A stretch of DNA of 64,000 bases. It comes from Gibbula magus. Lineage: Eukaryota > Mollusca > Gastropoda > Trochida > Trochidae. Of the stretch, positions 45,533 to 57,290 are shown piece by piece. Position 1 is the first letter of the stretch. Each line of letters starts with the position of its first letter. Below the pieces are notes generated by a model. That model ran no database searches and was not told the origin of the DNA. It worked only from the letters and a program-made list of their open reading frames with translations. The position numbers were made by a program, and so were the translations under genes. Location of the stretch: assembly GCA_936450465.1 (NCBI GenBank), contig OW388296.1, positions 53,365,431 through 53,429,430 of the forward strand. The letters are read 5' to 3'.

Positions 45533-48500
45533 GTCAGTGGTTGCTTGTTTTCTTAAAGTGATATTTTATGAGCGGTGCCATCTTGCAACTTCTATTAATT
45601 GTAATATAACACGCTTTGATGGTTTATAATATAGTTTCCCCCAGGAAACAAGAGATTGAAAGCCCTTGGATTGGCTGTGTCTTTTATTTCACTATGGTTC
45701 ACTATCCAATTTTATTTGGTTTATTCAGGATGCGATTCAGATTAGAATTCCACCAGTACATAATTTGAAGTTCACCATTTTAGTGACAAAATTAAACCTA
45801 AAACAGAGAAAATGTAAGCACTGTATTGTTGCCTATTTTATATCAATATAAAGTCAACGGATCATCTTTTTAGTAGCACTAACTAGTTGATATAGTTAGG
45901 TGATAGTATTACATTGAAATCAGTTGAAAAAGTTGAGATTGTGAGAGTTTAAGACTTGGGTAAGATAAAGCGATATTGAGCAGCAGAAACTATGTACATT
46001 TTATAGATGCTGAGTGCAGTATGTATGTTGTACATACTACATGTTTACTATCTTATCAACATTACCAACACTTATACCCATATAGAGTTAACGAAACATA
46101 GACATGTAGTTTGATACTACTAACTAGTTGATATAAGCAGTATTACATTGTTGTCAGTTGCTTTTTTTCCTTTGGAGTTGGTATTGTGAAAGTTAAGACT
46201 TGAAATTGTATTGATGTAGTGAAGTGTGTATTTTGTAAAACTGCATGTTTACTATCTATTCAACATTACCAACACTTTCCCAGAGCCTCAGTAGCAATGG
46301 AAAGACCGAACCTCCCTGAAGCACTGAATCTAGTTCGGGAATCCAGATCTCGACGTCAAACCATGGGACATGTCCTGGATAATGAGCTGACCGCCCTGGA
46401 CCGGGAAATTGCCAGATTAGCTCGGGAACTGGTCGGGATTCCAGGACGGTCACCTTCTGAAGCGTCTGCAGCATCTGCCCGAGCAGAAGCAGCTTCAAGG
46501 AGAGATCCATCTGCAGAAGCATCAACATCTGCAACATCAGCTGCAGGATCTGAAGCAGTAGCAGCAGCAGTAGCTACATCAACCTCAGAAGCAGCAGCAG
46601 CCTCAGTTACAGCTTCAACATCTGCAACCTCAGCAGTGCTGAATTCAGAAGATGCAACATCAGCTGCAGCAAACTCAAACGCAGCTGCAACATCTTCAGC
46701 ATGTGCAACAGAATCTGCTACATCGGCTGTCGTTGCCATTCCCCAGGAGAAAATGTGTGTTGTTTAAGTTTTCATTTAGCTTGGGTTCTTCTCCAGAACC
46801 ACTGTACCCCCAAACATTTGTGGGGAGGTGGATTTCGGACATTTGTTTCCCTTCATTTGATTTAAAGTGGTACAACTCTCAAGGATCATTAGAAAATGTT
46901 TAGTTTAATCATAGTGGTCTAGAAATAAGATTTCAGACAACCCAATGAAACGTGTATGCACCAATGATAAGTGAAATATTTGTTTGTGCCCGTCCTGTCT
47001 AAATTTTAGTGTGTATTGCGTATTCGATTGAATATTCGATATGTGTGTTACATTATAATTAAATGAAACGATATTTTGCCACAAGATTTGGTTGTTTTAA
47101 TGGCATTTAGCAGTAACAGGATACAAGACACCACAGTGTTGAAATATTGTGTAGATCTGATTGAATAGCGCGTTTGGTGACGATTCATTGTACATTATAA
47201 AGGTAGTATTCATAAAATAATATATCATGCAAAGCCTGACAAGCTACAGATCCAATGGCTCTATTTTTCTCTCTGTTGTTACTTTATGAACAAAGGAAGT
47301 AAGCTATCCATAGAGGGTGTCGTTAATCAGATTATTGTGAACAGTAAGATGTTCTAGATATTGGAGGTAGTATGAAACATTTGAAGTGTACGTAAAATAT
47401 ATACTTGAATGACCATAGAAAGTAGACATAACAAGTCTGCTTTCTAAACGTTGGTTCACAAAATGTGTAGTTAATAAACAGTGAAGTGCACAGTTTGGGA
47501 TGTGTTTGTCGTAGACAAAACCGTTTTGTATTGTTACTTAAAATAAATGTTTGTGTTTGCATAGTATACTAATCATACTGTTTCAGAAGTATGGACATTG
47601 CTGTACCAGATGGAACAGACAAGGATCAGCAAATGTAATAAAATAAACTACATTGGAATCCATCTTTTACATTTCAATACCATATTTTCGGTTATAAAGA
47701 TCTTAGTATATAATAAACGCAAGGGGTAGAGCAAAGGTCGCAGACATACGTACCGTGTTTCCAATAGGCTCCGGGTTTGTAATGAGCAAAGCGGAAGATA
47801 ATGTGTATATGTATATGTATATGTATATGTTTATGCTTAACTCCACCAACTATTTGCCTCCTCCAAAGTCCTGATCCTAAAGAGATATATTCTAAGATAT
47901 TTTGTAAATGAAGCGTACGTAAAATATAATTGGATGTAACATAGTTTTTCAATGTAACTCTACCAACTATTTGCCTCCCCCAGAGTCGTGATCCTCGACC
48001 CAGCACAGAGGGAGAAGATGAAGAGTCAGATGTTGATGGAGAAGTGAGAGAAGACCTTTTTTTCAATTACAAACTGTTATCAATATATTTCTGTAAATTT
48101 TCAAAGTGTGTTTAATATTTCAATAACATATAAGCTGACAGGATTGAAAGCAACTCATTGACACATTCAATCAAAACAATTGTATTATACGGATGTCATT
48201 TAGTATCCTTAACATACATACCTCCTGCATCTCCAGATGGCTGCTGAGACGCTGCGCTCCTCTTACTCCCGTAGAGGTTCCAATGTTCAGTCGGCAGTAA
48301 GTTGCGATGTGTTGTAAAATAACAATAAAATATCCTTTCTTTCTTTTTGGTGTGTCCTTTTTATATAGTATTTTGTTGTGAATATACGTTTTTCTGATAT
48401 AAGATCCAATAGTAAAATCGTTATGGTCGAATTGTGAAAAAGTTCTAATTTGAATAATTTTATTCAGCTAAATGGTGTTGATTTCTGTTGACTTGTTTTC

Positions 48501-49423
48501 CAACCCTGAGCATTACAGCGACCATTCATCCGAATACAGGTAAACGTATCACAGAACTGAATACTAAAGAAGATAAGTAGGCAACTTGCTGATTCAGTGT
48601 TATAATGTTCGAAATATTTTGAGAACGTATACACATCAGACATTTTTTTGTTAATACGCAATTCTTACTTCTAAATATTAAATATACTGTGTCACTAGTT
48701 AATAGTTAAATTCTCAACACCAAAGAGTAAAGAGTCATTACTAAATTTACAGTATAACTACTCAATGTAAAATCTGGCTACTAAAGGTACAACACTCACT
48801 ATAAAAGTACAACTTTGATTGCAGCTTCAACAGCGAGGATGAAATGGAATACAACCGACGAAATGGCATCAGATTAGCTAACGTCGTGGAGCTTGGTACG
48901 TGATTGAAATTTTCATTATCGTCTGATAGCAATTGTCCATTATCATCTGATAGCAATTGTTCATTATCATCTGATAGCAATTGTTCATTATCATCTGAAA
49001 GCAATTGTTCATTATCATCTGATAGCAATTGTTCATTATCATCTGATAGCAATTGTTCATTATCATCTGATAGCAATTATTCATTACCATCTGATAGCAA
49101 TTGTTCATTATCATCTGATAGCAATTGTTCATTACCATCTGATAGCAATTGTTCATTATCATCTGATAGCAAAGTTCTTAGACAGTTGAAAGCAATGTCC
49201 ATTACCATATGATAGCCATGTTCCTAATTAGTACATCGACATCAAGACTAGAACCAACTTGTGTAATGGATATCGTGTCGGGAATTATTGAACATTGATG
49301 TAAGTGTTCATTATTGTTTGTCAGTATTGAAGTATGTTTCTATCTCTAACATATTTTCAGTGAACATATGTTGTCTGTTCGTGCATAGTCACATCGATAC
49401 AACAAGGAATATGCCCAAGATAA

Positions 49424-49462
<39 letters not shown>

Positions 49463-50196
49463 TCTATATTTTTAGAGGATGAGCCGAGAGTCGGGTTTGG
49501 ATCAAGAGTGAGGGCCGTAAGTACATTAAAATGATATGACACCTGTTCGGTTGCGGGCACGTGGTTATCGCTGATATTAAACACTAAGACAGTTCAGTAA
49601 ATGACATTTAGTTGATCATCAGATGAAGGACGTTTAGTTGATCATCAGATGAAGTACGTTTAGAAACGGCATCAAACTTACAACAAACTTGACAGATTGT
49701 CAAGTGTCTCTCTTTAACTAATTATCAAGTTTTGCTGATTATCAGGTTACCCATTTTAACTGATTTTTCCTGTTTAACTGATTATCAAGTTACCAATTTT
49801 AACTGTTAATAAAATGGCCAGTTTAACTGATTACTACCCTTAGTAAACTGGTTACCAACTGATTATCAAATTTCCCCCTTTAACTGATTATAAAATTTCA
49901 CCCACAAACTGATAATAAAATTTCCTATTTTAGCTGATTATTAAATTCCCCTCTTTAACTGATTATCAAATTTCCCTCTTTAACCGATTATAAAATTACC
50001 TCTTTACATTATGATAAAGTCTTCCTCTTTAACTGATTATCAAGTTTCCCTGTTTCACCGTGTATCGAGTTACCCCCATCACCATGAAATCAACATCTCA
50101 ATATTATGTTCTCCCCAGTTCTGCAGGCGTGTTGGCAGGACCCTCAGGAGATGTTTCAGCTGTGGCCCACGTCGCGCTGCAGCTGAGGAGGAGTAG
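45458..50196 (+). CDS. Unrecognised multi-exon gene, 3' part (predicted)
   Basis: Predicted exons: 45458-45532 (IFPLCRTGNYPRETRTLG...), 45729-45813 (DAIQIRIPPVHNL...), possibly the Ala/Ser/Thr-rich exon from about 46292, 47587-47634 (KYGHCCTRWNRQGSAN), 47984-48043 (SRDPRPSTEGEDEESDVDGE), 48237-48296 (MAAETLRSSYSRRGSNVQSA), 48511-48539 (HYSDHSSEY), 48825-48895 (FNSEDEMEYNRRNGIRL...), 49476-49516 (EDEPRVGFGSRVRA) and 50119-50196 (FCRRVGRTLRRCFSC...EEE, stop). From 47587 on, every junction has AG/GT signals and compatible phases (0,0,0,2,1,0), which is hard to get by chance. The 5' joins are unsure. An alternative phase through 47587-48296 stays open but stops in the 48825 exon. The product would be acidic in the middle and basic near the end, with CxxC pairs (CPLC-like, CFSC) that could bind metal. 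No family is recognised. Confidence 0.5.
45872..46280. repeat. Duplicated intron segment
   Basis: 'actaactagttgatata...agtattacattg' to 'catgtttactatct.atcaacattaccaacactt' occurs at 45880-46071 and again at 46116-46276. The second copy ends at the acceptor of the Ala/Ser/Thr-rich exon. Confidence 0.7.
46297..46767 (+). CDS. Ala/Ser/Thr-rich open frame, probable exon
   Basis: The frame starts at ATG (MERPNLPEALNLVRES) and runs through a helical, charged segment (DREIARLARELVGIPG) into about 90 residues almost wholly of Ala, Ser, Thr, Glu and Val, made from imperfect gcatctgcaac-type repeats. An acceptor (ctttcccag or cctcag) lies just upstream. Two of the possible acceptors join in phase to the exon ending at 45813. 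No strong donor is seen before the TAA; GT sites at 46756 or 46762 are weak. It may be an internal exon of the surrounding gene, a separate terminal exon, or an unspliced frame. Low-complexity disordered tails of this type have no specific function. Confidence 0.45.
   Translation: MERPNLPEALNLVRESRSRRQTMGHVLDNELTALDREIARLARELVGIPGRSPSEASAASARAEAASRRDPSAEASTSATSAAGSEAVAAAVATSTSEAAAASVTASTSATSAVLNSEDATSAAANSNAAATSSACATESATSAVVAIPQEKMCVV
47803..47834. repeat. (ATATGT)n microsatellite
   Basis: 'gtatatgtatatgtatatgt' lies in an intron. Just downstream, at 47842-47885, the sequence 'tccaccaactatttgcctcctcc' followed by aaagtcctgatcct is a decayed duplicate of the true acceptor and exon start at 47962-47994. 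Confidence 0.7.
48910..49172. repeat. 24-bp minisatellite in an intron
   Basis: The unit 'ctgatagcaattgttcattat' plus three bases repeats about eleven times, starting fourteen bases after the donor of exon 48825-48895. Because 24 is a multiple of three and the unit lacks stops, several frames stay open on both strands. This is not evidence of coding. Confidence 0.92.
49426..49465. repeat. (TA)n microsatellite next to an acceptor
   Basis: About 38 bases of alternating TA end close to the ttttag acceptor of exon 49476-49516. Variation in its length would alter the polypyrimidine region. Confidence 0.9.
49705..50060. repeat. Degenerate 'taactgattatcaa.tt.cc' tandem repeat
   Basis: The motif 'tttaactgattatcaaattt' recurs at least ten times with indels across the last intron of the predicted gene, with a period of about 22-35 bases. 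Confidence 0.8.
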
Positions 50197-51848
50197 AGTC
50201 ACGTGACATTCCCCGGGGTTTCTGGGTACTGACTGGTCGACGATTTGTTAAAATTTAAATTTGATAAATGTAACGCGTTTTAAATTTGTTAAACAAAGTA
50301 AGATAGAGTCTAATTAATTTTCTGAAGAATGTTAAGTTAGAGATAAAGTCACATGGCATAGATTACGGTATTTTCTAAAACGTAACTTATTCTCTTAATA
50401 TTTAAGTTGATAGTATTCATTTAATTGTCTTCAATCTATATCTTGTTTAATTCTGATAAAATAATCCCTTAGCCTATTTGTTCAATCCAAAATAGACATC
50501 GATCTAAAAAGCCAGAGTATCAAAGGAAATAAAGTTAGGGAAACCAGTTAGTGTGAAAGATGGTTTGTGTGAGAGGAGGGTTTGGAGGGAGGGGCGCATT
50601 AGGGGAGGAGGGTGAGGGTGTGAGAGCAGAGTGAAAGGAAGGGGGGAGGGAGTGACTCGCCCTGACAAAAACACTCCACACACCTACCACTTACATTACA
50701 GCATGCGAACCCACCCGACGAACTGACGAGTACAAGGGGAGATCACTCTATGTAGTGGTTACGTGTCATCTCTCGAGAATCCCAATCTGAAAGTTTGCTT
50801 GCATGCAAACTGGAAATTGTTTCAATTTCCAGATTGTTCATGTCTAAGCGCCAGATGGTGATGACCGCTAGTTTATACGTAACATATGCTTCATTCTGTG
50901 GTCGCTCACGAAAACAAGAAAATATCACTTTGCATGCATGCATCTCAGACATTCGCCACAGTACATCATGACCTTTGAGTTACTGGTTTCATGGGTTAAA
51001 ATTATACTAAAATCTTTGATAATTTGGCCTAAATTTTGATAGACAAAAAAGTATAAAATCGTCGACCAGTCAGGAACCTGTTCATGGATCCACGTGGATT
51101 CCTCCTAGCGGATTCATGATCCCAAAACTCTGGGGAATAATGTTTGATCAGAAATATGAAACGTGTTCATATCTGTTAACACCATGTTATCATAATCAGT
51201 TGTTGTCAGCGTACCAAAATATGTGAATGTCATCACATCATATTTCATAACCATTCATATGTTCTATAGATAATATAGAATATGTAATAAATCTATGAAA
51301 ATGCTTTCGACTTTGCGTTATCATTTTAACATGATAATCTGATTTTCAAACCACCATTTCGTTTACCATTATCTATTAATCGCAGTTAGAAGGTGTTTTT
51401 TTAGATAGCAAAGTGAATTCTGGATACCCTCCATCTGTTTGCCCATCATCATCTTGCATAAATAATCCCTGGAAATAGTTTGAAAGAGTCCACACTAGTT
51501 TTGAATTATGCCAAATTTAATCCTCAAGAATAATGTTCGTTGTTCTAAACAAAGAAGAACATAAGACAGTGTATCAAGAATTCATTTGCTTTTCTACATT
51601 TCAAACAAATCTGACGTTGTTTCAACATTTTGGGAGGTTTGCGCCAAGTCAAGAACACATAACATAAATCTCGTACGAGGGTAATCGTTTGTAATTCGAC
51701 TGAACAGGATCCGAACCACAGAAGCCCGAAGTACGTATACTCGATCAGTATTACGTCATCAATATTGTGTTAGTTTAAACATATCTTATTCACGGAAGTG
51801 AAACGGATTGGGCACAAGTTGTCCAACTTATATGTTGTTTCTTATCAT
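50197..51848. other. Interval without a gene
   Basis: It probably begins with the 3' untranslated region of the preceding gene. A purine-rich stretch (gaggagggtttggagggagg and similar) lies at 50560-50660. No open frame with recognisable homology or splice support was found. Confidence 0.35.
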
Positions 51849-53008
51849 TATACCCCCGACCAACGGTTGGGGGTATATAGTTATACCAACGATTCCGTCC
51901 GTCCGTCCGTCCGTCCGTCTGTCCTTCCGTCCGTCCGTCTGTCCGTCCGTCCGTCTGTCCTTCCGTCCGAAGACAATTTTTGTCCGATCGATTACAGAAG
52001 AACTATTCATCTCATCCTTTTTAAATTTGGTACATGTCTTCTTCACCACTAGGAGAGGTGCAGTGCGAAGTTTAAACCGAAATGGTGAATTTTTGAATTT
52101 TTGGCGATTTTTTTTATTTTTTAACTTAGTCAAATTCTGAGCATTTTTTGTCCGATCGATTACAAAAAAACTATTCATCTCATCCTTTTCAAATTTGGTA
52201 CATGGCTTCTTCACCACTAGGAAAGGTGCAGTGCGAAGTTTGAACCGAATTGGTGAATTTTTTAATTTTTGGCGAATTTTTGTATTTTTTAACTTAGTCA
52301 AATTCTGAGCATTTTTTGTCCGATCGATTACAGAAAAACTATTCATCTCATCCTTTTCAAATTTGGCACATGTCTCCTTCACCACTAGGAGCGGTGCACT
52401 GCAAAATGTAACACAATTTGGTGAATTTTTTCAATTTTTGGCGATTTTTTATATTCTTTTACTTTATCATAGCTAGAGTGAATGAAGCTACGAGTATTTC
52501 TGTATTGTGATTTGTTGACTTCATCATTTTCTTTTTCATGTAACTTTCATCAAAAGCTACTTCTGTGTTCTCGTTGATTTTACTATTTTATATTTCCACT
52601 GGTTATATTTTGGGAAAAGTTAAATTTTCTTTCCTTTCAGCCATAAACTGCTGTATATCTCTCACTGTGCCTTCAGGGGTGTGCTTCCATGTACCTGTTG
52701 TTTAAAGTCACTCGAATGAATCATTATGATGGATTAATTTCCAAAATAAAGTTGAAATCAGTGGTAATAGCAGTAGTGTATTATATTACCAATACCTTTT
52801 CAAGTTACTTTTATTCCTATTTTGACTTAAACCACCTTTTTCACATGAAGATCGAGACTTGTCCTACCATTTTCACAAACAGTTTAATCTTAGCAATTAC
52901 CTTTCAAAGCTTATCAATCCTTAGGTGTGCAGACACCTCTCTCTTTAAGTAAAATAAAAATGTCAAACTTAAACAGTCGGGGGTATTAGTGAGCCACGCT
53001 CACTTTTT
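51849..53008. repeat. Complex repeat element with (CCGT)n and 168-bp tandem units
   Basis: It starts 'atacccccgaccaacggttg' and closes with 'cagtcgggggtattagtgag', so the tips ACCCCCGAC and GTCGGGGGT are inverted. Inside are a (GTCC)n microsatellite (51895-51968) and three 168-bp units starting tgtccgatcgattaca at 51981, 52149 and 52317. The remaining 52480-52980 has no recognised coding. It looks like a non-autonomous transposon that carries internal tandem repeats. Confidence 0.6.
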
Positions 53009-53384
53009 TGCTTGTTACATATTATTTTATGGCTCCTGTCGTTTGATACTCTCTTTGTGTTTTTTAACTTTGGAAAGTGAAGTTACATTATTAAAAACAA
53101 ATTTACGTTTAGATGTTTCAATATACAAGTATTAACTTCATAATCATATACACAAACCACGATGAAAGGGGATGAAAATAGTTTCATAAAGATAAAATCT
53201 GGAATTTATACATTTGCAATTATAAATTGTTTTACATGCTATGTTGAACGAGTGTATCAAATAAGGAATCGATTAATGGTTTTGGAAATTATTTAACTAA
53301 AAAAAGAAGAAAAATCGTAATCATCAGTCATCAATAATGTCAGTAATGTGTTTGGAAAAAAAAAGACTTCCATCTTATTCAAAC

Positions 53385-53446
53385 TATTTCACAAACATCC
53401 TGAAAAGCGAGGGACTGAATACACCACCCTGTCTAACCCCACTCAT
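53385..53446 (-). mobile_element. LINE reverse transcriptase motif fragment
   Basis: The minus strand reads MSGVRQGGVFSPSLFRMFV, the conserved 'GVRQG..LSP.LF' box 4 region of non-LTR reverse transcriptases. It is followed shortly by a stop. This is a small remnant; the frame is lost on either side. Confidence 0.8.
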
Positions 53447-53663
53447 GAAAATGAAGTATGATCCAATATCAAAGTTAGTCTCTTTTTAAAAAGAAAAGTC
53501 CTCCTCATTCCTATTATCTAAAAACTGAAAACGGGTTGTCATGGTGATAGTTTAATGCTTGTAAGACTACGATAGTGGTATACCCACAACATATCTGAAT
53601 GTAGTTTCTTTGTTGTTAATTAAGAACGCGGATTGTTAGAAATAATGCATTGCATATCTGTAC

Positions 53664-53773
53664 ACACAGGGGCGTGTATCGCTTAGAAACAGCGTTTGAA
53701 AGACATATTCCTATATAGACCCTACCATATTACTATATATAGTAATAGGGTAGATCGACACGCCCCTGTGTTT
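53664..53773. repeat. Hairpin MITE, about 110 bp
   Basis: The ends 'acacaggggcgtgt' and 'acacgcccctgtgt' are perfect complements, with a second inner hairpin (ccctaccatattactatata). No coding is present. Confidence 0.8.
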
Positions 53774-54030
53774 GACGTAATGACATCAGAAAGGAATAAA
53801 TGTTTTAAAGAACATGCGACAGGGCTGCTATGTTCAACTGAAATGAAATTATTAATAATGTTATACGTGTACATGTATAACAGGGGATGTTATGAATAAG
53901 ATTTGTGACAATTTGACAAGAGTAAACAAGATTCAATATTCACAACAATCCAGCGAATAACCAAATTGTGATGTGAATATAATTACCTTAGTAATTCATG
54001 AAAAACACATTTATGGAAGTTTCACATTAT

Positions 54031-54036
54031 TTTATT
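54031..54036 (-). terminator. Polyadenylation signal, tropomyosin copy 3
   Basis: AATAAA on the minus strand lies about 200 bases past the stop codon of the gene at 54234-55088. Confidence 0.45.
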
Positions 54037-54233
54037 CGCCATAAAAATGAAATGATGTAATAAAAGTATATATTAAAAACCTTAGAGTTTGGATATCCAC
54101 AGTTCACAAGGGTCGTTGTTTAAGAATAATTTCACATGTTGTCTATTATCCAGAATGTTCAGAAATGACAGAGAATGTCATTGAAGAGTATCCTCTCACA
54201 GCAGCACATGTAATCCAGTATATAAAGACACAG

Positions 54234-55088
54234 TTAGAATCCGGCCAGCTCAGCGAAGGTCTGGTCAAGCTCCTCATTAATCGCCTTGTTCTTCTCCTTC
54301 TCTGTAAGGAGCTCGTCGTCAAGGCGATCCATCTCCTTCTGCAGCTTGTTCACTGTCCTCTCCGCCTCGGCCGCTCGGTTCTCGGAATCCTTCAACTTGT
54401 GGGTCAAATCCCGGATTGTTTCCTCATACGTCTCCTCTCTTGAAGTTGCCTCCCTCTCGCTGTTCTCTAGGGACTTCATGTTGTTACCCACCACTCGCAG
54501 TTCGTCTTCCAGCTGGGTGATTTTGGTCTCGTTCGCTTCAGCGCGGTTGGTGGCACGTTCAAGGTCGGCGTCTGTCATTGTAAGCTTTCGAGCTGTTTCG
54601 TCGAATTTACGTTCAGCTTCCTCGGCAACGAACTTGGCATCTTTGAGTTGGGTCTCGAGTTGGTCGATGCGTTCATCATCAGCGTTGCTCTTGTTTTCCA
54701 GAACTTTGCGGGCTCTCTCGCTTTCGTCGGAGGCTTTGGAGGCTTCTTCAAGCTTTGTGGTAGCTGCCTGGAGTCGTTCCTCACATTGTTCCAAATTCTC
54801 CTCCAGCATGGTCACTTTGGAGGAAAGGCTGTTCACATCCTGTTCCAGTTCAGTCACCTTCTTTGTTGAATCTTCAAGTTTGGAGTTGGTTTCCCCAAGC
54901 TGCTCGTTGGTGCTGTCAGATTCGACTTCGAGATTGGAATATTTCTTCTGAAGATCGTGAAGATCTTCTTCCACCTTGGTTTTCTCGATCTCGAGATCTT
55001 TGACTTGCTGGTCCATGGTTTCAGCTCTGTCAATGGCGTTGTCCTTGTCGCTCTTCATGGAGAGCATCTTCTTCTTGATGGCGTCCAT
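54234..55088 (-). CDS. Tropomyosin, full length, intronless (copy 3)
   Basis: The 284-residue protein runs from [18 protein letters not shown] to TFAELAGF. It has the same blocks as copies 1 and 2 and a broadly similar number of substitutions, including F for the usual terminal Y and [18 protein letters not shown] changes near residue 110. It is intronless. Its leader and upstream region do not resemble those of copies 1 and 2, so it separated earlier or acquired a new promoter. It lies 16 kb to the right of copy 2, beyond the unrelated multi-exon gene. A cytoskeletal actin-filament role is expected from the family. Confidence 0.95.
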   Translation of the reverse strand: MDAIKKKMLSMKSDKDNAIDRAETMDQQVKDLEIEKTKVEEDLHDLQKKYSNLEVESDSTNEQLGETNSKLEDSTKKVTELEQDVNSLSSKVTMLEENLEQCEERLQAATTKLEEASKASDESERARKVLENKSNADDERIDQLETQLKDAKFVAEEAERKFDETARKLTMTDADLERATNRAEANETKITQLEDELRVVGNNMKSLENSEREATSREETYEETIRDLTHKLKDSENRAAEAERTVNKLQKEMDRLDDELLTEKEKNKAINEELDQTFAELAGF

Positions 55089-55169
55089 AGCTGCTAGAAT
55101 TGTGGTGAAGGCACGACTTGTTAGCTGAGAGAAGAAAGAGTGAATGTGACGGTCAGTGAGACCTGTCTG

Positions 55170-55179
55170 CTTATAAAGC
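55170..55179 (-). promoter_or_regulatory. Putative TATA box of tropomyosin copy 3
   Basis: On the minus strand 'ggctttataagcag' lies about 85 bases before the ATG, a good TATA match. It would give a leader of about 55 bases. 55180-56546 shows no gene. Confidence 0.5.
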
Positions 55180-57290
55180 CACCTAGCATCACAGCTGTGG
55201 TTACAGACAAGATAGGGTTACGTTCTCGGGTTCGGGCACTCCATGCTGAGACAGGCATCTCACTACAGAGAATTCTTCCAGTAGGACATGTGGTAAACCT
55301 CTCCCCGTTTGGTCTTACGTAACCGTAGTGCCCGGCAATGCGTGTGTGGGTTAACCTGGCGTGACCAACAGACCTACTCTGCGTTGTACAGGCGTGTTAT
55401 AATCTGCATGAACAATGTTTTCATTTGCCTCGCAGCTCCATCCATTATACCTGTCCATGGATAGTGTAAGGAAATGTAGTCTATGAAATATATTTTTTAA
55501 ATTCACTCTGTAAATTTCTTGCAAATTAATTCAGTTTGTTCAGTGACTTTACACGATGTAATCTGTGTCTGATGTAAGTCTGTCTAGACTTGCCGAATGA
55601 TGACGTAGACTATAGGCTTTTATTATATATACAGCCATGGCGCATGGCCGAGGAAAGTGGTAATAAGTAAAGAATCGTGTAAGCAGGTTGTAAAATTAAT
55701 ATTTTTATGAAAAAATAATAGCATGAATACACAAACAGGTACATTCTCTCGTATATTTCTTATCAGCAAAATGTGTAGTTATTTATTGTGTGTGTTAATT
55801 AGTTTTGTCGTTTTATCCGTGCGTCACATGTTCATGTGCGATATAGAAGTTAACAGGATTTCCTCGTTTGCTGTTCTTTTAAAAGCTATAGGCCAGTAAA
55901 TTGAGGCTTTAAATCGTTTAGTAACACTTAGAGACAACACAGATACACACGAAATATATAAAACACTATATGAGAATATTTGTCTGTAGGCCCTATCATG
56001 TTGTTTGAAAACATTTTGAGATTGAGTTTATATTTAATGATGTAAACCTAAATGTGAAATTTCTTTTTATAACGCAAAGAATGTACATATGCCATTTTCT
56101 TCCTTGCCCACACTAGGCCTACCATGAATACCATTATACTACCACAGCACATTGGAAAGTTAATTAAAAGCCCTTAATTAACATGTCAAAACAGAATCGT
56201 AATTCACAGCTCGACACAACAATGACGACATTTGTAACTATGCGATAGTGTTAATATGTTTATTGTAGTCATAAAGTTATTTCTCCACTGAATATACTGT
56301 CAATACACAGCGATCTAGACCCGGCATATGTGCTAATTACAAATACACGCTGCCATGTGGCTGTGTATCTACTTCCATACTGGAATGCACGTGTTAATTG
56401 AAGCCTCCTGCAGAGATTATCTTCACTGATATATGATTATCAATTGTGACATCTTCCATTAAATGATTAACTAACAATGCTAGCCTATAGCACTGGTTGA
56501 CTGCCCCAGACTAACATTTTATATATGAATAAATGTGTTTCACAAAGTAGGGGAGAGTGAGGCAAGACGCCCATGCTAAGCATAAAGTCTTGCTACATTT
56601 AATATATTGGGGTTCTTTCACACTTTCGGTGTTAAATAATCTCTTTTGTGTAAACAATCAATATTATATGATTAACATTGTTTTTTAGCGCATGACTTAC
56701 GAGAAATTGCAGACTAACACTTTTATCTTTTGCGGCCTTCTTGCCCCATGTCTGAGGCAAAACGCCCTTGTGTGTGGGGCAAGTTGCCCAGGGTAGGCGT
56801 TTTACCCCATATATCATTTTCCCACAGAATAATATAACAAATTTGCGATTAGACAATGATTTTGTCTTTAATTATATTATCCAACAAGAAGATAAAGCAG
56901 AACATCTGATCAAACAATCTTGAATTTCAAAAGTTCTTAACTAAAAATACCATAACATCTTATGAGGTTTTATCTTATTAAACTCATTCTGAATCATAAG
57001 AATCGTAATTTTGGCTAGTGCATTGTGCGTTTCCTAGCGTGCAGTCTTGTTGTGGCCGATTGGTACACTACTGACAGAACAAGAAAGGGCAAAGCTATGA
57101 ATTTGTAATATGAGCTTAAAGTACTTGGATAGATATATGGTTTTGATATACAGTGTATTATTGAATGCTTCAGATGAGAACCCTGGGATTGAACTTTGGA
57201 TAACTTTATTAAGAGATAAGCTCTATGCTCTTCAAGTTTGGCTTTGGATATATTTGGGTCGCTAATTAAGTAACTAATAGTGGTGCTTTT

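Noticed and set aside
46219..46296. Upstream extension of the Ala/Ser/Thr-rich frame (MKCVFCKTACLL...)
   Set aside because: The extension crosses a duplicated intron segment and a good splice acceptor, so it is more likely intronic.
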